In this document: positions 38,831 to 49,548 of the stretch, piece after piece | How positions within the stretch are numbered: the stretch's first letter is position 1 | Layout: each line of letters opens with the position of its first letter | Assembly (NCBI GenBank): GCA_964023275.1 | Contig: OZ029918.1 | Location: 38,239,477 to 38,303,476, forward strand | DNA: 64,000 nt | Source: Norana najaformis | Taxonomy: Eukaryota; Annelida; Clitellata; Crassiclitellata; Hormogastridae | Direction of reading: 5' to 3' | Notes under the pieces: generated by a model | Seen by the model: the letters and a program-made list of their open reading frames with translations, nothing else | Databases searched by the model: none | Told to the model about the DNA's origin: nothing | Program-made: the position numbers and the translations under genes

Positions 38831-39189
38831 ACAACGCAACTGAATAAAAACAAGTCACAAAGTTCAACAGATTTTCTCAGATTAAACCCCTTGGAACGAT
38901 TATCACCGAAAACTAAACTATACGTCACCAAAATACAATTAAAAATCTCTATTTTGCCAATCTACTTCAGTTTACAAAACTATTCTTTGTTGAATAACAA
39001 CCACACCTGTGAAGCAGAGGTAATAAAACAATTCAAATTTGAACCGCATTAGTTTTCAGATCTTGCACCGTTTTTTCCACCCCAAAAACACGACAGAAAA
39101 CAAAAAATTGCACAGAATTACACCCAACTAAAAACCACAGATCACGATGATATGGCAAGCATTGAAATCACCTTCATATTAGACACTGT

Positions 39190-39806
39190 CTATTTTTCAT
39201 TGGCCTCACAGTTGCTCTGATCATGAGTAACAGCAAGAGAGAGAGCAGGATTCGATTCAGAGCGTAGATGGTTCAATTCCATGGAACCTTCGCTTGTTTC
39301 GTCAAGCGACAAACTTCGATCCTTCGTCTGTTTGCGTTTGAGAATTGTGCCACCCGTTAAACCTTTGGAACAGACAGCAACAAATGGTTTTCACTTGAAT
39401 GCATGAATCTGAAGACTTTTAACTGACTTTTAAACCTATGAAACCATACACAAAAAACACTGCAAACTTATTTTCACTTGTATGTATGCTTGCATGTATG
39501 TATGTATGAATGCAGGTGTGTAAGTGTATGCAAGTATATTATGTATGTATGTATACATGTATGTATATATTTATGTGTCCGTATGTATATATGTATGTAT
39601 GTATGTATATATGTACATATGAATGTATGTATGCATGTATGTATGTATATATGTATGCATGTACACATGTATGTATATATGTATGTATGCATGTACATAT
39701 GTATGTATGCATGTACATATGTATGTATGTATTATATGGATGTATTTATGCATGCATGCATGTACATATGTATGTACGAACGTACGTACATATGTATGCA
39801 TGTATG

Positions 39807-39850
<44 letters not shown>

Positions 39851-42800
39851 CAAGGTGTGCCTTGTACATGTTGGGCCCTCAGGCCTTTTTGGTTGCTGGT
39901 CCACGGCTTTGGAATTCGCTGCCAAGTTCTATTCTTTCTCTCAGTTCTTTGATGTCATTTTGGTCTAAACTAAAGACGCATCTCTTTCATCTTGCTTACC
40001 CACCGTAGCCTGGCTTTTGTTATCTTTTGAGTCTTGAGTTTAGACCTGAATGACATCAAAGAATTGACAGAATGAACTAAACTGGGCAGTGAATTCCAAC
40101 CAGCCAGACCAGAGAAGGCCCGAAAGCCCAACGCTGTTCGGGTATGGGGCACAGCAAGCGTCAGTGTCCATTGGTCGAGGCCATACGGTCTCTATATAAA
40201 AACGCGTGCATTTACATTTACAGCACGACAGAATTTACTAAATAACCACGTAACTCAAATGGTCCTTAATAATAAGAGACGAACAGAGAATCTGATCCAT
40301 GAAATTACCAAGAAGTCCTCCTCCCACGGCGGCCACCTTCCCCGCTTTCAGCCCGGCTACGAGCCCCACCGGACCCGCCAGCGCCCCGCCGATAACTGCT
40401 CCGGCAACCGGCAACAGCAACAACTTGAACTAAAAACAGTAACACACAATAAGAGGCTAAAGTGGGAGCTTCAGCCAAACAACTTTTAAATTTTAGGTTT
40501 ATACTTTGTGGGTCACGGTATCAGATCGGATAGAGCGCTCGGCTTCTATATAGGTCACAAACTTCGTCACTGCCTTGTTTGGGGGTAGTGCCAGTCCCAA
40601 GCCTGGATAAAGGAGGGCGATGGCAACGGTATTTGATGCCATAAGCTGTCGTTAAACTGCGGAACTACAACTACTATATAGGTCACGATTGCCGATTGGT
40701 TAGAGTGCTCGGCATGTATGTAGATCCATCAGGCAATCCCAGACACCACCCACCGTAGCTGCCACGCGTCTGTCTGCCTGATTTTTGGATCTTGACCCGG
40801 AACCAAAACCTTTCGCCAATCGATTTTTTGACCGACCGCCTGTGAATAAGCTGGTCCCCGTGACGTGGCTTTTGTTGGCGCTGTAGAAATTTCCGAATTA
40901 CGATTACGATTGTAAGTGGGTCAAGGTAGCCGACTGGTTAGAGCGCTCGGCTTGTAACTCGGACAGTACCGGTTCCAGCCCTCTCCTCTAAGACGGTTAC
41001 TGTGTAGGGACCTTGAGCAAGTCCTTCATTCACAATCACTGCACCAGCAATTGATGATTTATTATATTGTGGCGCTTAATAAATGCCGGCATAATAATAA
41101 AATAATCCACACTTCCAGCGAGACTGCATTATGATAACGGCGCTATAGAAGTCATCAGATCGGAACAGAAGCGCACAGCAACGGTTTCACATAAGAGGAT
41201 TTTGCAAATAAATTCTAAAAAGCAAAGACTAACGTTGGACAGATTGAGCCCCGTTTTATGCTGATCGTCGTCGGCAAGAGAAGTCGATTGTACTCCGCTG
41301 TCCCGCGCCTAAAACCACCACCGTAATCAATAAAGAGTCAAACAAAGGAGGTTTCTTATGCGAGTTCTTTGTTGTCTGTCTACATGTGTTTCCATCTTTG
41401 TCTGGCAGTCCATGTGTCTGCGTATATGTCCGTGTCTGTCTGTCTCTTTGTCCGTCTGTGTTCTCATTAGCACACCATAAAGGAGTTTCTGTCACTCTAT
41501 GCAGTCTGCTTTGTTGACGATAAATATGACGAAAACGACGATGACAATACTGTAAATATAATAATCGTGATCAAGATAATTATGATGACTATGACAACAA
41601 CGATGAAGAGGTTACGATTACAACTACAGTGATGATGAAGATGATTACGACGATGATGAAGTATAAATACCTCAATCAGAGAAAACAGTTCTTGAATCAG
41701 ATTATTGAACTCACGGAGTTTCTAAAAACAGAAAATAATCAATATAATTATATTCACGCAAATGATTTTGCAACTGGAAGAGGTGGAGAAGACCCATGGG
41801 CCAGAGGGAAGATCATTGGAAGACCCATGTGCTGGGGTAGACTTGTGGGCCAGAGGAAAGATCCATGGCCCAGAGAGAAGACCAGGGGAAGACCCCTGGG
41901 CCAGAGGGAAGACCAGGGGAAGACCCATGGGCCAGAGGAAAGATCCAGGCCCAGAGGGAAGACCCCTGGGCCAGAGGGAAGACCAGGGGAAGACCCATGG
42001 GCCAGAAGGAAGACCCATGTGCTAGGAGGAAGACTCAGGAGCCAAGGGGAAGATCCACGAGCCAGAGGGAAGACCGGGGAAGACCCATGTATGTATGTAT
42101 GTATGTACGAACTTGGTATAGCGCCTTTTAAGTGCCTCACAAAGGCACTTCCTGCGCTAACTTAAATGATGTTAAGTGTCATTAAGAACAAAAATTCCGT
42201 CATTTAGCAAGCAGTGTTCAGATAACTAGAAATGTCACCAGCTGGAAGACCCATGTGCTAGGGGAAGACTTGTGGGCCACAGGGAAGATCCATGGACCAG
42301 AGGGAAGACTGGGGAAGACCCATAGGCCAGAGGGAACACCCATGGGCCAAAGGTAATACCCATAGTCCAAGGGGAATAGAATTTCAATTGTTTTTGGAAA
42401 GTGGAAACCTTTTTTTGGCCTCCAAAACAGATAAAACAAATATGGACAAAACCACGTAAAGATGGAAACTCAAAATTAATGTTGTAACTGATATTTACCA
42501 ATTCCAAAGCTTTAACATTTTCATCTTCTTCCGCTTTGTTCTTCGTCTCAACGTCGTCTCCTTTGACGACTTCTATTTTTGTCTTCTTCTCTCCTAACGA
42601 ATTGCATTATTAATATTATTATTTCTGCATTTATCAAGCGCCAATAAGTAAATAAACAAGTAAATAAATAAGTAAATAAACAAGTAAATAAATTTGTAAA
42701 TAAATAAATAAACAAGTAAATAAACAAATAAATAAGTAAATAAACGTGTAAATAAATAAGAAAATAAACAAGTAAATAAATACGTAAATAAATATGTAAA

Positions 42801-45696
42801 TAAATAAATAAACAAGCAAATAAACAAGCAAATAAACAAGTAAATAAATATGTAACTAAATATGTAAATTAATAAACAAGCAAATAAACAAGCAAATAAA
42901 CAAGTAAATAAATAAATGTTTCGCACACCTTGGTTCATCGCAAGCAATTGCTCCATCATGAAGTTCTTCGGAATCGCCTCAACACCTCCAGCTGGGATGA
43001 GAAAGTCCTTGCGACACATAGGGCAGATGATGGGGCAACCGGGGACCTTGCCCTTCGAGTACTGCTGGAGACATCGCAGGCAGAACGTGTGCATACATGG
43101 CAGACCACGTGGTTCAACAAATCGGTCGGTACATATGGAACAATGCGTCATGTCTTCCAACACAGTAGCAACAACTGCTCATAAAAAGCAAAACTCTACT
43201 CACAGCCTCACTCAAAATGTGTTATGTTACTGGTAATGTTTACAGGTTTACATTTGTATTATCAACACATGAGTAAACTTGAAGCCATTTACCCATAAAT
43301 ACAACTTTAACTGGGGTGTATGATAGTTTAGTCGGGAGCATGCTGGACTGTCGACCCTTAAGTCAGGGATTCAAATCCTGGTCAGAGCAGAAAAGCATTC
43401 TGAAGTTTCCAGTCCACATGCATCTCTTACCAAACTTTGCTACAAAATGAATATACACATGAATATGTAATTGTAATCGTAATACACTGTAGCTGTCTGC
43501 CTGCCTGCCTGCCACTTAGATCTTGACCTGGAACCGAACCCTTTTTGTCTATCGATTTCGTTTTGACCAAGCGCCTGTGATTAAGCTGGTTCCCTCAACT
43601 TAGCTTTCATTGGGCGCTGTAGAAATCTTGAGTTTATGATTATGATGCAGCCTTACCTTTACCTTACCTATGACGGTAAATCTCACAGATAACTGATGAG
43701 GCATATGCTACGTAATTACCTTAGTTTACCTTTACCTTACCTATGACAGTAAATCTCACAGATAACTGATGATGCATATGCAACGTAATTACCTTAGTTT
43801 ACCTTTACCTCACCTATGACGGTAAATCTCACAGATAACTGATGAGGCATACGTTACGTAATTACCGCAGTTTATCTTTACCTCACCTTGCCTATGACGG
43901 TAAATCTTACCGGTGACCGATGGTTCTGTCTGGTCTACGTGTTTTCCTTCGCACAGCAGGACGAGGAATTGAGCGGTCATAAGCACAGCACCATTAAGGA
44001 TCTCCATCAGCTGAAGGTCAAACATCGCAAGGTCATCCAGCTCAACCTTGAAAACAACAGATGAATGAATGAATCAATCAATCAATCAATCAATTCAACA
44101 CCTGACGATCAATCAGCTGATCAGTGGGTCAACTGGTCAGTAGGTCTTATATGACTCAGTCAGTCAGTCAGTCAATCAGGCAATCAGCCATCAAGTGAGT
44201 CAGCCAGTCAGTCATGAGTCAGTCAGTGCATCAGTCAGTCAGTAAGTCAGTCAGTCAGTCTGTAAGTAAGTAAGTCAATCAGTCAGTCAGCAAAACAGTC
44301 AATCAAGACACAAACAGCAGACTGACAGAGAGAGAAAGAGAGCAAGACAGAGAGAGAGCAAGACAGAGAGAGAGCAAGACAGACAGAAAACAAGACAGAC
44401 AGAGAGCAAGACAGACAGACAGCAAGACAGACAGACAGCAAGATAGACAGAGAGAGAGAGCAAGACAGAGAGAAAGCAAGACAGAGAGAGAGCAAAACAG
44501 ACAGAGAGAGAACAAGACAGACAGAGATCAAAACAGACAGACAGCAAGACAGACAGACAGCAAGACAGACAGACAGAAAGCAAGACAGACAGAGAGCAAG
44601 ACAGACAGAGAGAGAACAAGACAGACAGAGAGCAAGACAGACAGACAGAGAGAGAGAGAGAAAGAGAAAGACAGACAGAAAGAGAGACACAGAACCTCCT
44701 CAGAAGGAGGGTCATGAGGTCAAAGGTTCATCCGGCTGAGCTGAAGACTTTGGCCACAGAAATCAAATGACAGAACGAACTGTTCTAATTACCTGAACTC
44801 TCGTCTGCTTGATCTGCTTCAAGGTTGTGACAAGCTGCTCAACTGAACGCAAGGCATAGGTGTGTTCACGACTTAAGTCTGCTGAACCGCTCGTAAACTA
44901 AACAACAGAAATAAGTATGCTATCCAACACAAACAAGTATACTAATGCTAACCAACACAAACAAGTATGCTAACCAACACAACTAATGTATGTTAACCAA
45001 TGCTAATAAGTATGTTAACCAATGCTAATAAGTATGCTAACCAAAACAAATATGTACGCAAGTAAGAGCACTTTTTATAGGACATCTCTGAGCAAACTAG
45101 AAAGCTGAATATTTCAGCTGTGTGTCCAAATTAAAGTTAAGCTAAAATCTTAAAGCCGGTAAGGTAAGGTAAGGTAAGGTACTCGGAAGGGTATGGTAGG
45201 GTAAAGAGGGTAAAGGTAGGTAGGTTAGGGTAGGCTATGGTAAGGTACCTGCAACAGATGCGAAGGTTACACCATAAAAAGATAAGCTTCAGTTTCTGTG
45301 TCTACTCCTCCTCACCTATCCTTACCTTTTCACTTACCATTACCTTCTACCAGTTCCTAGTTAGCATCACCCTAGCAATGCATTTTTAACACATCACATT
45401 CATCAACCTCATTACCGTTACCTTTGCCCAGTTACCTTCTTACGGTTATCATTACCTTCTCGAAATAAAATTGTCATTACCTACTCCCAGTTACCACTAC
45501 ATACTTCCAGTTACCTTTGCCAAGTTACCATTACCTTCTCAATATTCTGCCTGTGCTGTTGAAGGCGGTCGAGGTTGAGCTGAAAGACAGTGAAGAAGCG
45601 TTTCAGAACCGGCTGAATCCGCCGCAGAGGAAACCGTCGAAACTTCTCAATATCCGTCTGAATCGATTTTAAAAATCCACCAACATCGTCCATCAT
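39190..45696 (-). CDS. STX17: Syntaxin-17-like SNARE (multi-exon)
   Basis: Eight exons were built by hand: 45535-45696, 44793-44897, 43911-44046, 42499-42593, 41671-41721, 40309-40429 and 39190-39362, plus the optional RING exon 42929-43174. All junctions are GT-AG and phases agree. Exons 1-2 resemble the STX17 N-terminal helical region (LRRIQPVLKRFF, LDRLQQHRQNIEK). Exons 42499-42593 and 41671-41721 read ALEL-KLREFNNLIQELFSLIE across the junction and align without gaps to the start of the STX17 SNARE motif. Exon 40309-40429 encodes the Gly/Ala-rich double membrane hairpin (LLLLPVAGAVIGG, GPVGLVAGLKAG), diagnostic of STX17, and the last exon begins LTGGTILKRKQ like the family tail. The first ATG has an in-frame TGA 15 nt upstream. 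Known role: Qa-SNARE of autophagosome-lysosome fusion, with SNAP29 and VAMP8. Located exons give 280 residues without the RING (human about 302); about 30 residues of the C-terminal SNARE half were not found. Confidence 0.85.
39478..39848. repeat. TATG microsatellite in the last STX17 intron
   Basis: About 370 bp of TATG with TATATG, CATG and TACG variants. Confidence 0.9.
39868..40150. mobile_element. Two opposed LINE ORF-tail fragments
   Basis: Plus-strand 39868-40010 reads LVAGPRLWNSLPS and SKLKTHLFHLAYPP. On the minus strand 40030-40150 holds a second tail (AGWNSLPSLVHSVNSLMSFR). The pair forms an imperfect inverted repeat downstream of the STX17 membrane exon, in its last intron. Confidence 0.65.
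40915..41090 (+). mobile_element. tRNA-derived SINE (family T), best head
   Basis: TAGCCGACTGGTTAGAGCGC (A box), GCTTGTAAC (anticodon TGT) and GGTTCCAGCCCTC (B box) are followed by the common body and the tail GCGCTTAATAAATGCCGGC then ATAATAATA. It sits in the STX17 intron between the 41671 and 40429 exons. Confidence 0.8.
41785..42370. repeat. Minisatellite around GGGAAGACCCATGGGCCAGA
   Basis: Two blocks (41785-42090, 42240-42370) of 20-35-bp units flank a short spacer, in the intron between the two SNARE-region STX17 exons. Frames on both strands here are repeat translations. Confidence 0.85.
42640..42918. repeat. AAATAAAC/AGTAAATA tract next to the RING exon
   Basis: About 280 bp of AAATAAAC-type repeat, 10 bp from the RING exon donor. 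If unspliced, the RING frame reads into it as a Leu/Phe/Tyr-rich tail. Confidence 0.9.
42929..43174 (-). CDS. RING-finger cassette exon inside the STX17 gene
   Basis: The 246-nt exon starts after a pyrimidine-rich CAG acceptor and ends before GTGTGC, a weak donor. It is phase 1 at both ends, like the junction between STX17 exons 43911-44046 and 42499-42593, so it can be included or skipped without breaking frame. It encodes a complete C3HC4 RING: C-SI-C, 11 residues, C-M-H-TF-C-LR-C, 15 residues, C-PM-C, then IPKNFMMEQLL, typical of the linker after TRIM-type RINGs. With inclusion the RING would lie at about residues 146-188 of a 362-residue partial product. RING domains recruit E2 enzymes for ubiquitin transfer. 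Without the weak donor the frame runs into a TTTATTTAC-like repeat coding for hydrophobic residues and then stops. Alternatives are the first exon of a nested TRIM-like gene, or a duplicated, unexpressed exon. The RING assignment is firm; membership of the STX17 transcript is inferred. Confidence 0.7.
43655..43912. repeat. 73-bp tandem repeat containing a copy of the STX17 exon 3 donor
   Basis: CTATGACGGTAAATCTCAC recurs at 73-bp spacing (43668, 43741, 43814), then 78 bp on (43892), the last copy being the authentic exon 43911-44046 donor region. On the minus strand each unit carries GTGAGATTTACC where the true donor is GTAAGATTTACC. Confidence 0.8.
44050..44690. repeat. GTCA/ATCA and CAAGACAGACAG microsatellites
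   Basis: 44060-44300 is ATCA/GTCA; 44310-44690 is GACA/GAGA with a CAAGACAGAC super-repeat, within the STX17 intron between exons 2 and 3. Minus-strand frames rich in CLSVCL are repeat translations. Confidence 0.9.
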
Positions 45697-45930
45697 TTGA
45701 GAAAATCACAACATTGCATCTAATCAAATCTAGTTTTATGACTTCTACAGCGCCATTATCATATCATTATCATATCAATGTCATATCATTATCATATCAT
45801 TATCATATCATATCATTATCATATCATATCATATCATATCATATCATTATCATATCATTATCATATCATATCATATCATATCATATCATATCATATCATT
45901 ATCATATCATATCACTATCATATAAATTGT
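44920..45930. repeat. Short repeats around STX17 exon 1
   Basis: 44925-45060 AAGTATGCTAACCAA units, 45150-45245 GGTAA units and 45400-45530 TTACC-type units lie in the first intron; 45765-45930 TATCA pentamers lie upstream of the exon. Confidence 0.8.
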
Positions 45931-45934
45931 GTCT

Positions 45935-46320
45935 TGTTTCGTTCTCAGCTTAAAACTTATCTTTTTCAAATTGCTTATCATTCTTCTTATCTCTCTCTCT
46001 CCTCTCCAACCCCAAACACCAGCCCCCATAGCTGCCACACTGTCTCTCCGTATGACTTTTGGATCTTGACCTGGAACCGAACCCTTTTGCCTATCGATTT
46101 TGTTTTGACTGAGCGCCTGTGAATAAGCTGGTCCCCGCAGTGGCTTTCGTTGGGCACTTTGGAAATCTCGGAATTACGATTACAATCTTAGGCTGCCTCT
46201 CTGTCTTGTGGACTGACCTTCTGGATATTGACCTGATTGTGGCTTGGCTTTGGGGTGCCATCAGTTGATGCCTTGTGCATTAGACTCCAGCAAATTAGAA
46301 GTTACTAATTATTGTTATTG
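45935..46320 (+). mobile_element. LINE 3' ends: L copy followed by M tail
   Basis: FRSQLKTYLFQIAYH is followed by the L UTR ending at about 46190 in ATTACGATTACAAT, then at 46187-46320 a UTR matching that of the 37.8-kb M element, ending TTAGAAGTTACTAATTATTG. The mosaic suggests nested or template-switched insertions. Confidence 0.7.
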
Positions 46321-46469
46321 TTACTATTATTGTTGTTGTTGCTGTTGTTTTACTCGTGATCGTAATCGTAACTTCGTGATTTCTAAAACTCCCAGAGAAA
46401 GCTAAGTCGCGGGAACCAGCTTATTCACAGGCGCCCAGTCAAAACAAAATCGATAGACAGGAAGGGCCA

Positions 46470-48220
46470 CTATTCGTCGGACATACATTCAGTTACTCGC
46501 TAAATTGTAAAGTAACGAATAAAAACTAGGCGCTACATAAGTGCTTCCTTGCATATCCGTACTTCAGATGACACCGGGGCCTTTGGTAACGAGAATTTCC
46601 TCGATTTTGACAAGAATTTGATAAACAAAGCTCACGTGACCAGCAAACAAGAACAAACCAAGCCTGCGTTCTCAGAAACTCATCTCAACAGCTCACCATG
46701 AAACCGTAAAATTTTGAGCACGAAGCTTAGCTCTTGCGCCAACAAAACAAGAAAAATACGGGATCATTCCCATGATCATTCGACTTCCTTCTTGTAGTTC
46801 AAACAAAGACGGGGCAACACGGCTAAGAACCAGTAACACCCTCATCACTGTCTCCCGAAACACAACTGCAGTCTCCTGCAACCGTACGTAAGCGTAATCG
46901 TAACCATACGTACCATTTCACGTATTAAAGTCCCCCGATTGAGTTTGCTTCCTCAAATATCGTCGTCAGTCAATACTAATCGCATATTTACCCCCCAAAG
47001 ACTGTAACCGTAGCTCTGACCAACAAACAACCCAGGGGTTGTGTTGTTTACCTCGTTCTTTGCCCAGAACGACTGGCCATGGTCTATTTATAGAATGTTT
47101 AAACCGCCACCTAGCGATAATTGGGACGCGATTTGTCTACAGGTACACATGATGTCTATTAATAATTCTGCGTAGAAAGAGCTTCTGCTATTGGCCCACA
47201 GCTGACGGCGAATCAGGAGAGACTTCCGGTAAGGGTAGAAAGAGTTTGTTTACATCGAAACTAGTGGTAAATTCGTCAACTTTAAACATTCTGTCAAGAA
47301 ATACATTACGTAACTGCAAAATGTAATGAAGCCGATAGATTTCTATGTCACTGAAGTCACAATCCGTACGCGAGTTTTAAGTAATTCATTGGTTATTGCT
47401 GAGAATTTCGTGTTGAATGCGAGCGGTATATAGGCGCTGTGCCTGTGTGTACGACAAATGGCAGTTCACTGGACAACACGAAGCAACCATCTCAAAGCGT
47501 CAAGTCAGTAGCGAAATTATCATAAGTACTTTAATAATTGAAATACTCTAATAATTGAAATACTTTGATCTAGAAGTCACTGTTTTAATTGATTGTGGCA
47601 ATATTGCCTTTACCGAGCTACGGTAAAAAAATTCTTTTCCAAAAATCTTATAAATAAAGTATTTAGAAAGACATAAGCAAGTAACTCATTTGTATACATT
47701 TTTCCAGACAAGAACTCCAACAAGAGAGCAACATAAAAGTGAGAATAATCCCTCGTATACTTACTTACTTTTAAGAATCATTTAAATTCCGGTTGTGGTA
47801 ACGACCAAACATGAGATGCAGGTTTTTACTCTTTCAAAAGCAAAACAAAACTCGCGAACAAGAAATGATCAGTTGAGTTTTAACGAGTAATCAAGACTCA
47901 AACACAAGATGCAGAATTAGTGTGATCACAAAGATGAAAAGAAACATACAAAAAAATTCAAGCATAAAATTTAACAATCTCCAAATACATGACCGTATGT
48001 TAGAGATAAGCAATAAAAGCAACTAGTAAAGTTAGCATAGCTTACATAGTGATAACCTGCCAAATGTAGCAATAAATTATTAGCAATAAAAACATAGTGT
48101 GTAAGCACTGGCATGCAAACTTCTCACTCAAAAAATAAAGATATTATTTCATAAGACATTGTAACAAATTGCACGTTTAACTTTAACCTCAACCATTAGT
48201 ATTATTATTACTACTACTAC
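46470..48220. other. No gene resolved; possible STX17 upstream region
   Basis: Unique sequence. A minus-strand donor-like CATG-GTGAGC at 46694-46699 could end a 5' UTR exon. GGTATATAGG occurs at 47436-47445. Neither can be confirmed without transcripts. 48411-48940 is likewise unassigned. Confidence 0.3.
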
Positions 48221-48224
48221 AGTT

Positions 48225-48410
48225 ATTATTTCTGCATCATTCATTAAGCTCCACTATCTAATGACTAAGCATCAATCGATGGTGCTGAGCAACTGAGTGA
48301 AGGACTGACTCAAGGCTGCGACAGAGTAATCATTTCGAGGGATGAGGCTCGAACTCATACTCTCCGCGTTACAAGCTGAGCGCTCTAACCAGTCAGCTAC
48401 TGTCCCCTTC
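48225..48410 (-). mobile_element. tRNA-derived SINE (family T)
   Basis: Reverse copy. GTTACAAGCTGAGCGCTCTA is the complement of the tRNA head, with GGCTCGAACTC as the complementary B box; the tail is ATTATTTCTGCATCATTCATT. Further minus copies: 16475-16625, 25490-25660, 54700-54885, 56105-56290; a degenerate one at 50035-50160. Confidence 0.75.
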
Positions 48411-49258
48411 AATAACAATCATTAATCCAGAGGGGGTTATTTGGCGAAAGTAACGCCACCTTAAAAGGCGATACATGAATCTGTAAATTACTAACACCGT
48501 GATATTCCTTTCAGTAACTGGCCCCATGGTCTCAAAAACTCGAAAATATGCCCCACTTCTTGACATTTTCTTACGAACAACACCAAACCCAAGTCAAACA
48601 AAATAAGCATTTCAAAAGCTGACTGAAGAAGAATGGCAAGATAAAGGAGGGTATGATACGGTAAGGTAAAGAACATTATTAATATAAAATGGTAAGGTAG
48701 GGTAAGATATTTATTCCTTCAATACTGCTCCGTTTGCTCCAAGATTTTAAACATACATATCTATGGACAGCAACTAAGTAACCATGACTAAGCTGGCTCA
48801 CATAGCCTAGCTTTTTCGGGTGCTTAAGAAATGTGGAGCTTATGAATTACGACTGATACCTTGCGTCTTAAAATACTGGCGATATAGAAGTCTTCAGATG
48901 AAGGACAGTCTTTAAAGACGTTGGTTTTGGTCTAGAGGTAGAATCGTAATCGTATTCTCGAGATTTCTACAGCGCTCAACGAAAGCTAAGTCGCGGGAAC
49001 CAGCTTATTCACAGGCGCTCAGTCAAAACAAAATCGATAGGCAAAAGGGTAGAAGCATCTTTCAGAACCAGTTACACCACAACTCTGCATAAAAGTACAT
49101 GAAGTTGTTAAAGTGGTAGTCTGTAGACCAATGTCGGTTCTCGGAGCTCTGATCACCGTCCTCAAAATGCACCTTATTCTTTAGATGGTCCCAAAGATAG
49201 CATTATATAGAGTTTCTGGTTTACATAACGAACTTCCCTTCCAAAGATTTTTGCAAGG

Positions 49259-49548
49259 ATTTTCAAAGAGTTAATTCCATGAGGCAAATTTTCAAAGAGT
49301 TAATTCCATGAGGCAAATTTTCAAAGAGTTAATTCCATGAGGCAAATTTTCAAAGAGTTAATTCCATGAGGCAAATTTTCAAGGAGTTAATTCCATGAGG
49401 CAAATTTTCAAAGAGTTAATTCCATGAGGCAAATTTTCAAAGAGTTAATTCCATGAGGCAAATTTTCAAAGAGTTAATTCCATGAGGCAAATTTTCAAAG
49501 AGTTAATTCCATGAGGCAAATTTTCAAAGAGTTAATTCCATGAGGCAA
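49259..49548. repeat. 29-bp tandem repeat, ten near-identical copies
   Basis: Ten head-to-tail copies of ATTTTCAAAGAGTTAATTCC plus ATGAGGCAA, with only one substitution noticed (near 49383). This points to recent expansion. Confidence 0.95.

Noticed and set aside
41234..41308. 25-codon phase-0 candidate for the missing STX17 SNARE exon
   Set aside because: Splice sites are plausible, but the peptide is hydrophilic without heptads and lacks the expected Gln layer context. Kept only as a weak candidate.
41340..41530. Minus-strand frame with RQQSRLHRV as the second SNARE half
   Set aside because: Only a few positions resemble STX17; Pro and Trp break the helix and no suitable acceptor precedes it.
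43325..43392. tRNA gene-like sequence with GATTCAAATCCTGG
   Set aside because: A B-box and a GTC anticodon-like loop are present, but the acceptor and D stems do not pair convincingly. Probably a SINE head relic.
44283..44715. Minus-strand Cys/Leu/Ser-rich frames, also 26887-27287, 10756-11085 and 39478-39968
   Set aside because: Microsatellite translations (GACA, TG, TATG), not membrane or cysteine-rich proteins.
46693..46881. 61-codon minus frame upstream of STX17 as an N-terminal coding exon
   Set aside because: No resemblance to STX17 and it starts at a non-ATG codon; the STX17 ATG at 45696 has an in-frame stop just upstream. It could be 5' UTR only.
49259..49548. CRISPR-like array of direct repeats
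   Set aside because: Units are contiguous with no unique spacers and the genome is eukaryotic.
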